In this document: positions 1 to 9,207 of the stretch, piece after piece | How positions within the stretch are numbered: position 1 is the stretch's first letter | Layout of the letters: the number at the start of each line of letters is the position of its first letter | Source of the DNA: JOPF133 sp052144935 | GTDB lineage: Bacteria; Acidobacteriota; Terriglobia; Bryobacterales; Bryobacteraceae | Direction of reading: 5' to 3' | Length of the DNA: 64,000 bases | NCBI GenBank assembly: GCA_052144935.1 | Contig: JBKQPR010000237.1 | Location: 1 to 64,000 of the forward strand | The notes under the pieces: model-generated | Database searches by the model: none | Told to the model about the DNA's origin: nothing | The model's input: only the letters and a program-made list of their open reading frames with translations | Program-made: the position numbers and the translations under genes

Positions 1-205
1 CCAACATCTATAATTCTTTCATCTAGCAATTGAATCGCACCGAGATGACCGAAACCCCTTATTTGACAAGGTCACGGGGACCCATCGTCGGTGTCGCACG
101 CCTCATTCTTGCGAAAGTCGGGCTAGACCACCGATTTCACAGTGCCTTCCGAGAGGCCCACGTTGTCTCCAATCTTTCGATTGGTAAGACCTCCAAGGAT
201 CCCCA

Positions 206-420
206 GCATGGAGGCTCCGGCCGATCATGATGACCATGTTGGTGGCTACGCTGGGGTTGTTACCCGCGGCCACGTCGCACGCGATTGGCTCGGACTCACA
301 GCGGCCGTTTGCCATCGTCATCGTCGGCGGTTTGATCGTAGACTTGGAGCACCTTCCTGCTGCCGACGTTCTACGTCTAGTGGGCGCGCCAGACCGATCA
401 TCTGCCGCCGGCGGAGGAAT
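206..420 (+). pseudogene. Remnant of an RND efflux pump C-terminus (CusA/CzcA/HAE1 type)
   Basis: The frame through 215-330 reads LRPIMMTMLVATLGLLPAA and then QRPFAIVIVGGLI, which is the conserved TM10-TM11 region of RND inner-membrane pumps. After about 330 the homologous reading moves to the next frame, giving STFLLPTFYV, a stop, and WARQTDHLPPAEE, which matches the last helix and tail of CusA/CzcA proteins. At least one frameshift and an in-frame stop make it non-functional. No adaptor or outer-membrane factor gene is visible. It lies in a stretch of broken genes at the window edge. Confidence 0.72.
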
Positions 421-552
421 CGAGGAGCGTATACGAGTGAGAAGACTCCACAAGGGCCTCATCCTGGTCGCGGGATTGGCGCATGGTCGCCTGGCTGGCT
501 GCGGGCTTGAAATCCAGGCTTGAGTTGCAGGCCGCGCGGCCAGCCGATCGCC

Positions 553-760
553 AGCGGGCCGCTCGAAGGCGCGTGCAAGAACCTGATCAAAGATCGGATG
601 GAGCGTTCCGGTATGCGTTGGACCGAGCAGATGGCAAGGGCCATCGTCCTGCGCAGAGCCATCTATCTCTCCGGAGACTTCGATGGCTATTGGCCGTCAC
701 CGCATCCCGGTCGCCCAATGCCTCGCAATTCCACATCGAACAGGATCAGCGACGCTGATA
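553..760 (+). pseudogene. ISKra4-like transposase C-terminal remnant (first copy)
   Basis: The frame beginning near 553 reads SGPLEGACKNLIKDRMERSG and then RWTEQMA and SGDFDGYW. This is the C-terminal signature of ISKra4-type transposases, (P)IASGxxEGACxxxxKDRM...GxRW...SGDFDxYW. The continuation FHIEQDQRR is found one frame over (730-758), so a frameshift lies near 695. No N-terminus or terminal inverted repeats are visible. Confidence 0.7.
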
Positions 761-827
761 CCCCGCCGTCCGGAGCGCCGTTCCAAAGTAGCCACGGCCC
801 CCCGATTTCGTGCGCAGGGCCTGTTGG

Positions 828-997
828 CCGGCTCCGGTGTCATCAAGGCTGGCTGCAAGACGGTCATCGGGTCCCGTCGAAAGCAGTCCGGAATGTTCTT
901 GGACCGTTCAAGGAGCCAACCGGATCATCGTTCTTCGCTGCTGGCGTGTCAGCGGCAGTTCGAGGACTTGTGGGAGCAGGCCCACTCCGCCGCCTGA
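828..997 (+). pseudogene. ISKra4-like transposase C-terminal remnant (second copy)
   Basis: Readings in two frames together give GSGVIKAGCKTVIGSRRKQS, then GMF, WTVQGANRIIVLRCWRVSG and finally QFEDLWEQAHSAA with a stop at 997. This is again the C-terminal end of an ISKra4-type transposase, from a different lineage than the copy just upstream. Two frame changes are needed to read it. Two unrelated transposase tails side by side suggest repeated insertion and decay here. Confidence 0.65.
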
Positions 998-1059
998 CCG
1001 TCACTTTAGAGACGCGCACCCCTGGGCGGTGCAATCCAACTCCTGCCAAAATAGAAGCA

Positions 1060-2550
1060 GTGCTCCCCTTCGATCGAGTTTCCCCACCCCGTAATTGGCC
1101 GGCCATCACTCTAGCCGCGGTGCTGACCGGCATCTGGTTCCTCCTGATGTACTATTCGCAGTCCATCGCCTTCACCTGGGACGCAGGCTTCCACCTGCTG
1201 GCGGCCCAATTGATTAATGCCGGCAAGCGCCCCTATCTGGATTTCCCCTTCCCGCAAACCCCGCTGAACGTCTGGTGGATGGCATTCTGGATGCGCGTGT
1301 TCGGGCAAACCTGGCGCGTGCCGCAGGCCCTGGCGGCGCTGGAGACGATGGGGGCCGTGGCTCTGGCGGCAAGCTTCGTCTTCCGCCGTTTCCCCGTGGC
1401 GCGCTGGCGGCTGGCGGCGGCGGTGGTCACGGCGGTGCTGTTCAGTCTCAACGAGCTGGTCTTCCGCTTTGGAACCATAGGGCAGGCCTACGCAATCTGC
1501 CTGTTGCTGACCGTGGCCGCTTTCCGCATCGCCGTGGTCACGCCCGGCCGGCGCAGCCTGTGGAGGCCGGCCGCGGTAGGATTGCTGACCGGAGCCGCCG
1601 CCGGATGTTCGCTGCTCAGCGCCATGGCCGCACCGGCGCTGCTGGTGTGGATCGCGCTTTATAGCCGCCAGGGCAACCGCTGGGCCAAAGGCGCCGCGTT
1701 CGTCGTGGCGGGCGCCGTTCCCTTTCTGCCGGTGGCCCGCCTCTTCCTCCAAGGGCCGAGCCAGACGTGGTTCAACGTCTTCCAATACCAGGTGGCCTAC
1801 AGGCATACGAACTGGGGCGCCACCGCGGGGCATGACCTGGCCCAGATGAGCACCTGGCTGAATTCCACGCAGGCGCTGGTGCTCCTTCTGCTGGCCGCAG
1901 CCGCTCTGTGGTACCTTCGCCGGCCCGAGTGCGGCGCCGAGCTTCACGCCGAGTTCTACCTGTGCGGCTGGCTGGCGCTGGCCCTGGGCGCCGAGCTCGC
2001 CTTGGCCCGCCCCACGTTCGTGCGCTATTTCGTGCTGGTGGTGCCGTTTCTGGCGATCCTGGCCGGGCCCGGCTTCTTCGAGGTGGCCACGCGTTTGCGC
2101 GGCGCCCAATCGGGTCCCTTACTGCCAACTCTCTTGCTGGCCGTCCTGATCGCCATGGGCGCGGCTCGCGCGATCTACAATAACGGCGACAACTATCGCT
2201 GGAGGGATTTGCAAAAGGCGGCCGCCAAGATCCGCCAGGTGACGCCGCCCAACGGCTCGCTGTACGCCTCGGAGCCGCTCTATTTTCTCCTTCACAGCAC
2301 GCCGCCTGAGGGCATGCAGTTCTCATACTCCCGCGACCTGAATCTGCCCCCCGCCCAGTCCGCCCAACTGCACATCGTGCGGGAGCGCGATATGGACAGT
2401 CAAGTCAAGGCCGGGGCATTCGCCACCGTCGCGGTTTGCATGGACCAGGAAACGGTGGACCGGCTGAAACTGAAGGACCTGTATCGCAAGACCGAGGAGG
2501 TCGAGTATTGCAACGTGTTCTGGGATCGGGCGGCGGGCGCGGGGCGGTGA
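1060..2550 (+). CDS. GT-C-type membrane glycosyltransferase (PMT/ArnT-like, family 39-like)
   Basis: The frame is open further upstream, but that part overlaps transposase remnants. The likely start is the GTG at 1060, giving about 496 residues with the first membrane helix at residues 15-32. A conserved-looking acidic residue follows in FTWDAGFHLLAAQL, then RPYLDFPFPQTPLNVWW, matching the first periplasmic loop of polyprenyl-phosphate-dependent sugar transferases. About ten further hydrophobic segments alternate with basic loops, and a soluble C-terminal part follows from about residue 380. It probably transfers a lipid-linked sugar at the outer face of the inner membrane; donor and acceptor are unknown. 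No other envelope-sugar genes adjoin it. The assignment rests on architecture and the WDAGFH motif. Confidence 0.68.
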   Translation: MLPFDRVSPPRNWPAITLAAVLTGIWFLLMYYSQSIAFTWDAGFHLLAAQLINAGKRPYLDFPFPQTPLNVWWMAFWMRVFGQTWRVPQALAALETMGAVALAASFVFRRFPVARWRLAAAVVTAVLFSLNELVFRFGTIGQAYAICLLLTVAAFRIAVVTPGRRSLWRPAAVGLLTGAAAGCSLLSAMAAPALLVWIALYSRQGNRWAKGAAFVVAGAVPFLPVARLFLQGPSQTWFNVFQYQVAYRHTNWGATAGHDLAQMSTWLNSTQALVLLLLAAAALWYLRRPECGAELHAEFYLCGWLALALGAELALARPTFVRYFVLVVPFLAILAGPGFFEVATRLRGAQSGPLLPTLLLAVLIAMGAARAIYNNGDNYRWRDLQKAAAKIRQVTPPNGSLYASEPLYFLLHSTPPEGMQFSYSRDLNLPPAQSAQLHIVRERDMDSQVKAGAFATVAVCMDQETVDRLKLKDLYRKTEEVEYCNVFWDRAAGAGR

Positions 2551-2632
2551 GTGGGGCGGGACTTCGCGGAAGCGAAGCAGGTTTGATTGGGTGCGCAGCA
2601 GTGGGCGCTGGGGATTGATTGCAAGCGTCAGC

Positions 2633-2638
2633 TAAAAT
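2633..2638 (+). promoter_or_regulatory. -10-like TAAAAT just upstream of a start codon
   Basis: TAAAAT ends 8 nt before the ATG at 2647 with no Shine-Dalgarno between. It is one member of the window-wide leaderless-type pattern. No convincing -35 element was seen. Confidence 0.35.
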
Positions 2639-2646
2639 AGCACTCT

Positions 2647-3031
2647 ATGGACCCAGAATTCGCCGAGTTCGTCGCCCGAGCCGCCGACATCGCTACGTCC
2701 GGCAGATGGGCCGCCGTCAATGCACGAATTGAGCATCTGGCGGCAAACCCCGCGTCAGCAACGAGTGGTACGTGCAGACTGCTCGCCTCTTCTGAATGGG
2801 CCGTACAAGCAGGTCACCGATGCCGCCAAAGAGTGCGGCATGGAAAACCACTTTCGTGTCAGCTTCAAAATGCTGTCCAAGTTTGCTCACCCGACGGCCA
2901 TGCAAATTCTGTCTACTCCCGATGTCGCTAAGAACATCTTACAGAGAGACTATTTCTTCAGCCATGGTTGTATCTTTTTCACGGGGGCTTTTGGGGCCCT
3001 TGAAGCCCAGTTGTTGTCCAGCTTCCCATGA
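2647..3031 (+). pseudogene. Frameshifted DUF5677-like protein
   Basis: Three frames must be joined to read one protein: MDPEFAEFVARAADIATSGR from 2647, then SNEWYVQTARLF (about 2757-2795), then LNGPYKQVTDAAKECGMENH and FRVSFKMLSKFAHPTAMQIL to a stop at 3031. The SKFxHPTA block is typical of DUF5677-like proteins of unknown function. Two frameshifts plus the TGA after RLF make it a pseudogene unless they are sequencing errors. A -10-like TAAAAT precedes the start. Confidence 0.6.
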
Positions 3032-3052
3032 CTAACGACGGTTAAAACATCC

Positions 3053-3568
3053 GTGCCGCCCGCCCTCATACAGAAGTGCTCAGCGAACATTGACCGAACT
3101 CACCAGACGGTCAGTCGTCGCACGTTAGCTGCGCGCATAGCGACCAAAAGGAACGCCGTAGCTCTAGCCATTTTGCCGGAGGGGCTTGCCCTCCTTCGTG
3201 CAGCTTCATCCGCATTCAAGATTCGCGTGTTTCTTTGGCTATTGGCGGCCGTCGCCCTTGTCCTCAGTCCGTTGTGGAGTTGGCGGTTTGCGCTTCTAAG
3301 CGGTTTAGTGCTTGCTGTGGCCGAGGGCATTGTGGCTGTTAAGGAGCGCCAATTTTGGACCCTGCTCGCTGCACTGCTCCTGAGTGCCGATATTCTCGTG
3401 TCTGACCTCGCCGGCTGGGGCACTGCGTACCCTGGGGCACGTACCACCGCCGTTGAGGCGCTCGGGGGCACATGTGACGTGGGCACGGAGTGGCTGGATT
3501 ACTATCTTCCTCGACGCTCAGAGCTAAGCGCAGAAATGGTGTCCGCATTCGGCCCTCAGGCGGGGTAG
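3053..3568 (+). CDS. Small predicted membrane protein, function unknown
   Basis: This open frame of 171 residues starts at a GTG. A basic N-terminal half is followed by two or three hydrophobic segments (about residues 58-75, 79-95 and 101-118; for example FLWLLAAVALVLSPLW and WTLLAALLLSADILV). The C-terminal 50 residues are soluble and contain GTCDVGTEWLDYYL. No family is recognised. Its neighbour upstream is a pseudogene, so this frame may also be degraded, and the N-terminal 40 residues look poor. No ribosome-binding site is evident. Confidence 0.4.
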   Translation: MPPALIQKCSANIDRTHQTVSRRTLAARIATKRNAVALAILPEGLALLRAASSAFKIRVFLWLLAAVALVLSPLWSWRFALLSGLVLAVAEGIVAVKERQFWTLLAALLLSADILVSDLAGWGTAYPGARTTAVEALGGTCDVGTEWLDYYLPRRSELSAEMVSAFGPQAG

Positions 3569-3687
3569 CGGCCGCATGGGCCATAGATCGCAGTCGCCCA
3601 GAAACACCTCGACCACCCTGGTTGGTGGACCCCGCGGAGAAGATCCGATCGAGAACTGACTCCCGTATTGGCTGCCGGAAGCGCCAG

Positions 3688-5634
3688 TTACCTTTTCACC
3701 ACCGTCAGGGTAACTTCGGAGGCATACTGCTTGGAATGATGCACTGCGTTATGCGCCACCACGCCGTGCGCCTCGTCGTAGTTATTGCCCCCGGTATTCA
3801 GGTTGCGGTCAAACCGCGGGAAGTTACTGCTGGTTACTTCCAGACGGATGCGGTGGCCGGCGGCGAAGAAATTGCTGGTGGTCATCGGCTGTAACGCCAC
3901 CTTATACACCTTACCCGCCTCCATCCACACCGGAGGCCGGTCGTAGCCTTCGCGGTACCGCGCCCGCTGGATAGTCTCATCCAGATTGTAAGCCGTGCCG
4001 TCGGGATATACATCCAACAGTTTCACGCTGAAATCGGTGTCCCTGGCGTCGGAAGAGACATACAGCGTGACCGCGATCGGGCCGCTGGCTTCGATGCCCT
4101 CCTTCAACGGTTCGGAGGTGTACACCAGGATATCCGGCCGCTCTTCCATCTTGCGCTGATCGAAGGCCCCGCCGGTGACCGCGTTCCCGGTGCAGCAGAC
4201 GTTGCCGCCATAGGAGGGGACCGGGTCCATGGGGTCGTAAGTAAAGCGGTCGGGGGCGTCCGCGGCGGCCGGAGCGGCGGCTAGGGCGCCATCGCCGTTA
4301 CGGGTGTTGGCCTTCCCTCCGCTCTCCAGGTACAGTTTCATGGGCTGCGCGCCGGCGGGCGGCCAGGTGTCCGCGGACTGCCACTTATTCATCCCCATGG
4401 TGAAGTAACGGACCTTGGGCATGGTTTCGAGCACGTGGTTGTCGTCGCCTTTCAGGAAATGGTCGAACCAGCCGTAAGTGAGCTCGTCGTAATCCAGCCG
4501 CGCATCGCCCATGCTGCGCTCGCCCACCACGGTATCTTCGGTGGCCCGCTTGTAACCGCAGTGAAGAGTCGGCGCGATCACGGCATACTGTTGATTGGCG
4601 ATGTCCGGCCGCGCCGTCTTGCGCACGAAGTTATAGGCCGCCAGGTTGGGCCCGATCGAAACATCGTACCAGGACATGAACCAGAAACCCGGCACGTTGA
4701 TCTTCATATCGTCGTGCCACAGGCCGCCGCGATACCAGGCCGCATCGTTGGGCGCGCGTTTGATCATGGCGCCGCCGGTGGAGACCTCGGCGCGGTCGGC
4801 GAAGATGCCGTGCGGCCCGTCCACCGCCTTGATAATATCCATCTCCGGCAGGTGGCGCAGCGCCTGGGACCAATCCACGCGCGGCATCTGGGGGGCCAGG
4901 TCGAACATCTTCGAGACGCGAATCAGCTCCTCCTGCGAAGTCTTGGGCGGAAACATCGGCCGCACCTGGTTCTGCTCCCCGTAGATCCAGGCGATGAAGA
5001 GCATCTGCACGGCGCCGCCGCGATACCAGTTGCCCTGCTCGAAGTAAGGCTTCACGCGTCCCACTCCGGCGCCGAATCCCTGCGGGATCATGGCCGCGAA
5101 GGCCGGGTGGCCCTGCGCCGCCACGCCCAACTGCCACTCGGCCGTCGAGGAGCATCCGATGGTGCCCACCTTGCCGTTGGACCACGGCTGCGAAGACATC
5201 CAGGCGAGCGCGTCCACGCCATCCGACAACGGCGCGCCCAGAATGTCGTACTCGCCCTCCGAGAAGAAGTGGCCGCGCTCGTTCATCTCCACATACGCGT
5301 AACCCCGCTTCACGGCCGCCAGCTCGGCGCCCATGTCGCGCGGCAGGCCGTTGCGCACGTCCCAGAAGTTGAAGTTATAGGGCGTGCGCACGAAAACGAT
5401 GGGGTACTTTTTGGAGGTGTCTTTGGGCCGGTAGACATCGGTCGCCATGCGTTTGCCGTCGCGCATGGGAACCATCACCTTGCGCTCGACAATGGCCACG
5501 GACTCCAGCTCCTGTTCGGTCGAATTGCGGGCCGTCACCAGTTTCGGATCCGGCGCGCCGCGCCCCTGCGCCGCCGCGTTCGCGGACAGCATACAGCTCA
5601 ATGCCGCCAGACAAGCCCATGGTTGCAGTTTCAT
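3688..5634 (-). CDS. Exported CocE/NonD-type alpha/beta hydrolase (X-Pro dipeptidyl-peptidase family)
   Basis: A 648-residue hydrolase starting at the ATG at 5634, preceded by GAGGG at suitable spacing. Residues 1-22 form a Sec signal peptide ending in ANAAAQ. The S15 hydrolase domain starts with the family hallmark VMVPMRDGKRMATDVYRPK. The nucleophile serine lies in VGTIGCSSTAEW near residue 160, and YGWFDHFLKG marks the end of the catalytic domain. The C-terminal jelly-roll domain carries DTDFSVKLLDVYPDGTAYNL. Known relatives hydrolyse acyl esters, beta-lactams or N-terminal X-Pro dipeptides; the substrate here cannot be told. It is divergent from the tricorn-like protease, with 131 bp between the two starts, so the two may share regulation. 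Confidence 0.88.
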   Translation of the reverse strand: MKLQPWACLAALSCMLSANAAAQGRGAPDPKLVTARNSTEQELESVAIVERKVMVPMRDGKRMATDVYRPKDTSKKYPIVFVRTPYNFNFWDVRNGLPRDMGAELAAVKRGYAYVEMNERGHFFSEGEYDILGAPLSDGVDALAWMSSQPWSNGKVGTIGCSSTAEWQLGVAAQGHPAFAAMIPQGFGAGVGRVKPYFEQGNWYRGGAVQMLFIAWIYGEQNQVRPMFPPKTSQEELIRVSKMFDLAPQMPRVDWSQALRHLPEMDIIKAVDGPHGIFADRAEVSTGGAMIKRAPNDAAWYRGGLWHDDMKINVPGFWFMSWYDVSIGPNLAAYNFVRKTARPDIANQQYAVIAPTLHCGYKRATEDTVVGERSMGDARLDYDELTYGWFDHFLKGDDNHVLETMPKVRYFTMGMNKWQSADTWPPAGAQPMKLYLESGGKANTRNGDGALAAAPAAADAPDRFTYDPMDPVPSYGGNVCCTGNAVTGGAFDQRKMEERPDILVYTSEPLKEGIEASGPIAVTLYVSSDARDTDFSVKLLDVYPDGTAYNLDETIQRARYREGYDRPPVWMEAGKVYKVALQPMTTSNFFAAGHRIRLEVTSSNFPRFDRNLNTGGNNYDEAHGVVAHNAVHHSKQYASEVTLTVVKR

Positions 5635-5765
5635 CGGTATCCCTCGCTTTGATAAAGTGTATCCGATTCCGGCGGGTTGGCGGGGCGGGGGTGAGCCGGG
5701 GACCGCGGTTGGCGCCCCAGCCGGTGTAGAATGGTGCCAATTCCGCACACCGCCCGGAGGTTCCT

Positions 5766-8700
5766 ATGAATCGCTTCTTCGCGCTCGTAATTCTGGCTGC
5801 CATGGCGCTCCATGGCGAATCGAAGCTCCTGTTTCAAAAGCCCACCTTGAACGCGTCGCAGATCGCGTTCGTCTATGCGGGCGACCTCTGGCTCGTCGGC
5901 CGGGACGGCGGCGCCGCGCAGAGGCTCACTACCGGCGCGGGCGTCGAAACGCGGCCGTACTTCTCGCCGGATGGGACCGAGATCGCCTTCACCGGCGAGT
6001 ACGACGGCAACACCGACGTCTTCGTAGTGCCGGCATCCGGGGGCGTGCCGCGGCGCCTGACCTGGCACCCCGGGCCGGATCTGACCATGGGCTGGACTCC
6101 CGACGGCAAGGGCATCCTGTTCGCCTCCGCGCGCAGCAGCTATTCGGGCGCGTTCTCGCGACTCTTCACGGTCGCGCGCGGCGGAGGGTTCCCGAGCCAA
6201 CTGCCGCTGCCGATCGCAGGGGAGGGTTCCTACTCGCCGGATGGCGCGAGGATCGCATACGTCCCGCTGAACCGCGCGTTCTCCATGTGGAAGGGCTACC
6301 GCGGCGGGCGCAGTTCGCCGATCTGGATCGCGAAGCTGTCCGACTCCACCATCGAAAAACTGCCGCGCGACAATTCGAACGATTTCAACCCCATGTGGGT
6401 GGATGACCGCGTCTTCTTCCTGTCGGACCGCGAGGGCGCGGTCACCCTGTTCTCCTACGATACGCGCAGGAAGACGGTCACGCGGGTGGTGAACAACGAT
6501 GGGCTCGATCTGAAATCGGCGTGCGCCGGGCCGGGAGCCATCGTCTACGAGCAGTTCGGCTCGATTCACCTGTACGATCTGAAGAGCGGTAAGGCGCGCC
6601 CGGTGGAGATTCGCGTGACCGGCGACCTCCCTGAAGTCCGCCCGCACTTCGTGAAGGTCTCGAACCGCATCCGCAACGCGGCGCTCTCGCCCACCGGGGC
6701 GCGCGCGGTCTTCGAGGCCCGCGGAGAGATCCTCACCGTGCCGGCGGAAAAGGGCGACATTCGCAACCTGACCAATACGCCCGGCGCCAACGAGCGCAAT
6801 CCCGCCTGGTCGCCGGACGGGACGCGCGTGGCGTACTTCTCCGATGAATCGGGCGAGTACGCGCTGCATATCGCCAGGCAGGATGGCGAGGGCGTGGTGC
6901 AGAAGATCGACCTGGGCGCTCCCGGATCGTTCTTCTATAACCCGACGTGGTCGCCCGACAGCAAGAAGATCGCCTACACCGACAAGCGTCTCAACCTGTG
7001 GTATGTGGACCTCGCCGACGGCAAGCCGGTGCACGTTTTCAGAGACACGTTCACGGGTCCGGAACAGATCTTCGAAGCGGCCTGGTCGCCGGACAGCAAA
7101 TGGCTGGCCTACACGATGCAGGGCAAGAGCCACATGCGATCGGTCTGCGTCCACTCGCTCGAGACGCGCGCGAGCCGCGCCATTACGGACGGGATGAGCG
7201 ATGCGATGTCGCCGGTGTTCGACCGCGGCGGCAAATACCTGTACCTGCTCTCGAGTACCGACGCCGGCCCGGCGATGGATACATCCATGACCGCCATGAA
7301 CCGGGCGTTCACCAGCAGCGTGTATATCGCCGTGCTGCGCAAGGACCTGCCGTCGCCGCTGGCGCCGGAAAGCGACGAAGAGAAGGCCGCTGGGGAAGCG
7401 GAGGCGCCGCATCCGGAGACCGGCGCCGCCAGGAAGGCGGCCAAAGAGCCTCCCGCCGTGGAGATCGATTTCGACAGGATCGGCCAGCGCATTCTCGCGC
7501 TGCCCATGCCGCCGCGGAATTATGAGCGGCTGATCCCGGGCAAGGAGGGCGCGCTCTTCGTGGTGGAGGGAGGACTGGTGGAATCTCTCACCGGTCCCAA
7601 TACCATGACCGTCCAGCGATTCGACCTGAAGACCCGCAAGACCGAGAGGACGATCGAGAACGTCACGTTCTTCGCGCTTTCGGACAACGGGGAGAAGATG
7701 CTGTACCGGCAGAACGCGCCGGGCGCCGCCGCCGCGGCCGAAGCGGGTGGCCCGCCCGCGCGGCAATGGACCATCGCCTCCGCCACGCCGGCTCCCGCGG
7801 GTCCGGGCGCCAGTGCTCCGGCGGGCGGCGCGCGGGGCGGCGCACAGGTGCTGCGCCTCGAAGCGATGGAAGTGCGCGCCGACCCTCTGGCCGAATGGAA
7901 GCAGATGTACCACGAAGCGTTCCGGCTGGAGCGCGACTTCTTCTACGATCCCGGCTTCCACGGTTACGATCTCAAGGCGGCCGAGAAATATTACGAGCCG
8001 TACCTCGAAGGCATCGGCGCGCGGGTCGATCTGAACTATCTGTTCGAGGAGGCCCTGGGAGGCCTGACGGTGGGCCATCTGCGCGTGGGCGGCGGCGATT
8101 TCGCGGAAGTGCGCCATGTGCCCGGAGGACTGCTCGGGGCGGATTACAGCGTGGAGAACGGCCGCTATCGTTTCGCGCGCGTGTATGACGGAGAGAACTG
8201 GAACCCGCAGCTTCGCGCACCCCTGACGCAGCCGGGCGTGAATGTCGTCGCGGGCGAATACCTGCTGGCGGTGAATGGGCAGGAGGTGCGGGGAACGGAC
8301 GAGGTCTACAGCTTTTTCGAGGGCACGGCCAACCGGTCGGTGCGGTTGCGGGTGGGGCCCGATGCCGGCGGAGCGGGGTCGCGCGAGGTGACGGTGGTTC
8401 CCGTCGCGTCGGAACTGGGCCTGCGCAACCTGGCGTGGGTGGAAGAGAACCGCCGCAAGGTGGATCGACTGAGCAAGGGCCGGCTGGCGTATATTTATTT
8501 GCCGGACACCGCGGTGGGCGGCTACACTTTCTTCAACCGCTACTTTTTCCCGCAGGCCGGCAAGGAGGGCGCGGTGGTGGACGAACGCTTCAACGGAGGC
8601 GGGACGATGACCGACTACATCCTCACTTACCTGCAGCGCCGGCTCTTGAACTACCGCACCACGCGCGATGGCGAGGACACCACCTGGCCGGTAAGCCTGA

Positions 8701-9113
8701 TTCCAGGACCGAAGGCCATGATCGTCAACGAATATGCCGGCTCGGGCGGCGACGCCATGCCATTCCACTTCCGGGAGCTGGGCATCGGGCCGCTGATCGG
8801 CAAGCGGACCTGGGGCGGGTTGGTCGGTTTCTTCGGCCCGCAAGAGCAGTTGATGGATGGCGGCGTGGTATCGACGCCGAGCCGCGGCTTCTGGACGCCG
8901 CGGGGCGAATGGGAAGTGGAGAACCACGGCATCGCGCCGGACATTGAGGTGGAGCTTGATCCACATGCCATGCGCGAGGGCCACGACCCGCAGCTCGAGA
9001 AGACCGTAGAAGTGCTGCTGGCCGAGCTGGAGAAGCATCCGGTCCCCGTACACAAGAAGCCGGCGTACCCGTCGTATCAGAGTGGGAAGGCTGCGACGGC
9101 GCCGGGGAAATAG
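5766..9113 (+). CDS. Exported tricorn-like S41 protease
   Basis: 1115 residues with a signal peptide (about 1-18). The start ATG is preceded by CGGAGG. The N-terminal two thirds are WD40/TolB-like beta-propeller repeats with many SPDG blades (FSPDGTEIAFTGEYDGNTD, WSPDGTRVAYFSDESG, WSPDSKKIAYTDKR). A Pro/Ala-rich linker lies near 640-690. The tricorn core follows, with the histidine in LTVGHLRVGGGDF (H771), a PDZ domain at about 810-880 and the S41 catalytic domain with the nucleophile in NEYAGSGGDAMPF (S993). Archaeal tricorn trims peptides released by the proteasome; exported bacterial relatives probably degrade peptides in the periplasm. The peptide transporter at 20.7 kb could use its products, but they are not linked. 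Confidence 0.92.
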   Translation: MNRFFALVILAAMALHGESKLLFQKPTLNASQIAFVYAGDLWLVGRDGGAAQRLTTGAGVETRPYFSPDGTEIAFTGEYDGNTDVFVVPASGGVPRRLTWHPGPDLTMGWTPDGKGILFASARSSYSGAFSRLFTVARGGGFPSQLPLPIAGEGSYSPDGARIAYVPLNRAFSMWKGYRGGRSSPIWIAKLSDSTIEKLPRDNSNDFNPMWVDDRVFFLSDREGAVTLFSYDTRRKTVTRVVNNDGLDLKSACAGPGAIVYEQFGSIHLYDLKSGKARPVEIRVTGDLPEVRPHFVKVSNRIRNAALSPTGARAVFEARGEILTVPAEKGDIRNLTNTPGANERNPAWSPDGTRVAYFSDESGEYALHIARQDGEGVVQKIDLGAPGSFFYNPTWSPDSKKIAYTDKRLNLWYVDLADGKPVHVFRDTFTGPEQIFEAAWSPDSKWLAYTMQGKSHMRSVCVHSLETRASRAITDGMSDAMSPVFDRGGKYLYLLSSTDAGPAMDTSMTAMNRAFTSSVYIAVLRKDLPSPLAPESDEEKAAGEAEAPHPETGAARKAAKEPPAVEIDFDRIGQRILALPMPPRNYERLIPGKEGALFVVEGGLVESLTGPNTMTVQRFDLKTRKTERTIENVTFFALSDNGEKMLYRQNAPGAAAAAEAGGPPARQWTIASATPAPAGPGASAPAGGARGGAQVLRLEAMEVRADPLAEWKQMYHEAFRLERDFFYDPGFHGYDLKAAEKYYEPYLEGIGARVDLNYLFEEALGGLTVGHLRVGGGDFAEVRHVPGGLLGADYSVENGRYRFARVYDGENWNPQLRAPLTQPGVNVVAGEYLLAVNGQEVRGTDEVYSFFEGTANRSVRLRVGPDAGGAGSREVTVVPVASELGLRNLAWVEENRRKVDRLSKGRLAYIYLPDTAVGGYTFFNRYFFPQAGKEGAVVDERFNGGGTMTDYILTYLQRRLLNYRTTRDGEDTTWPVSLIPGPKAMIVNEYAGSGGDAMPFHFRELGIGPLIGKRTWGGLVGFFGPQEQLMDGGVVSTPSRGFWTPRGEWEVENHGIAPDIEVELDPHAMREGHDPQLEKTVEVLLAELEKHPVPVHKKPAYPSYQSGKAATAPGK

Positions 9114-9207
9114 ACCCATCAGGCGGGAGGACGCGGAGACACCGTGCCAACCGGTACGGCGCCGGCCTCCGCTCGCCTCGTGAGCCTTGCCGCCGGCCGA
9201 TCTCAAT

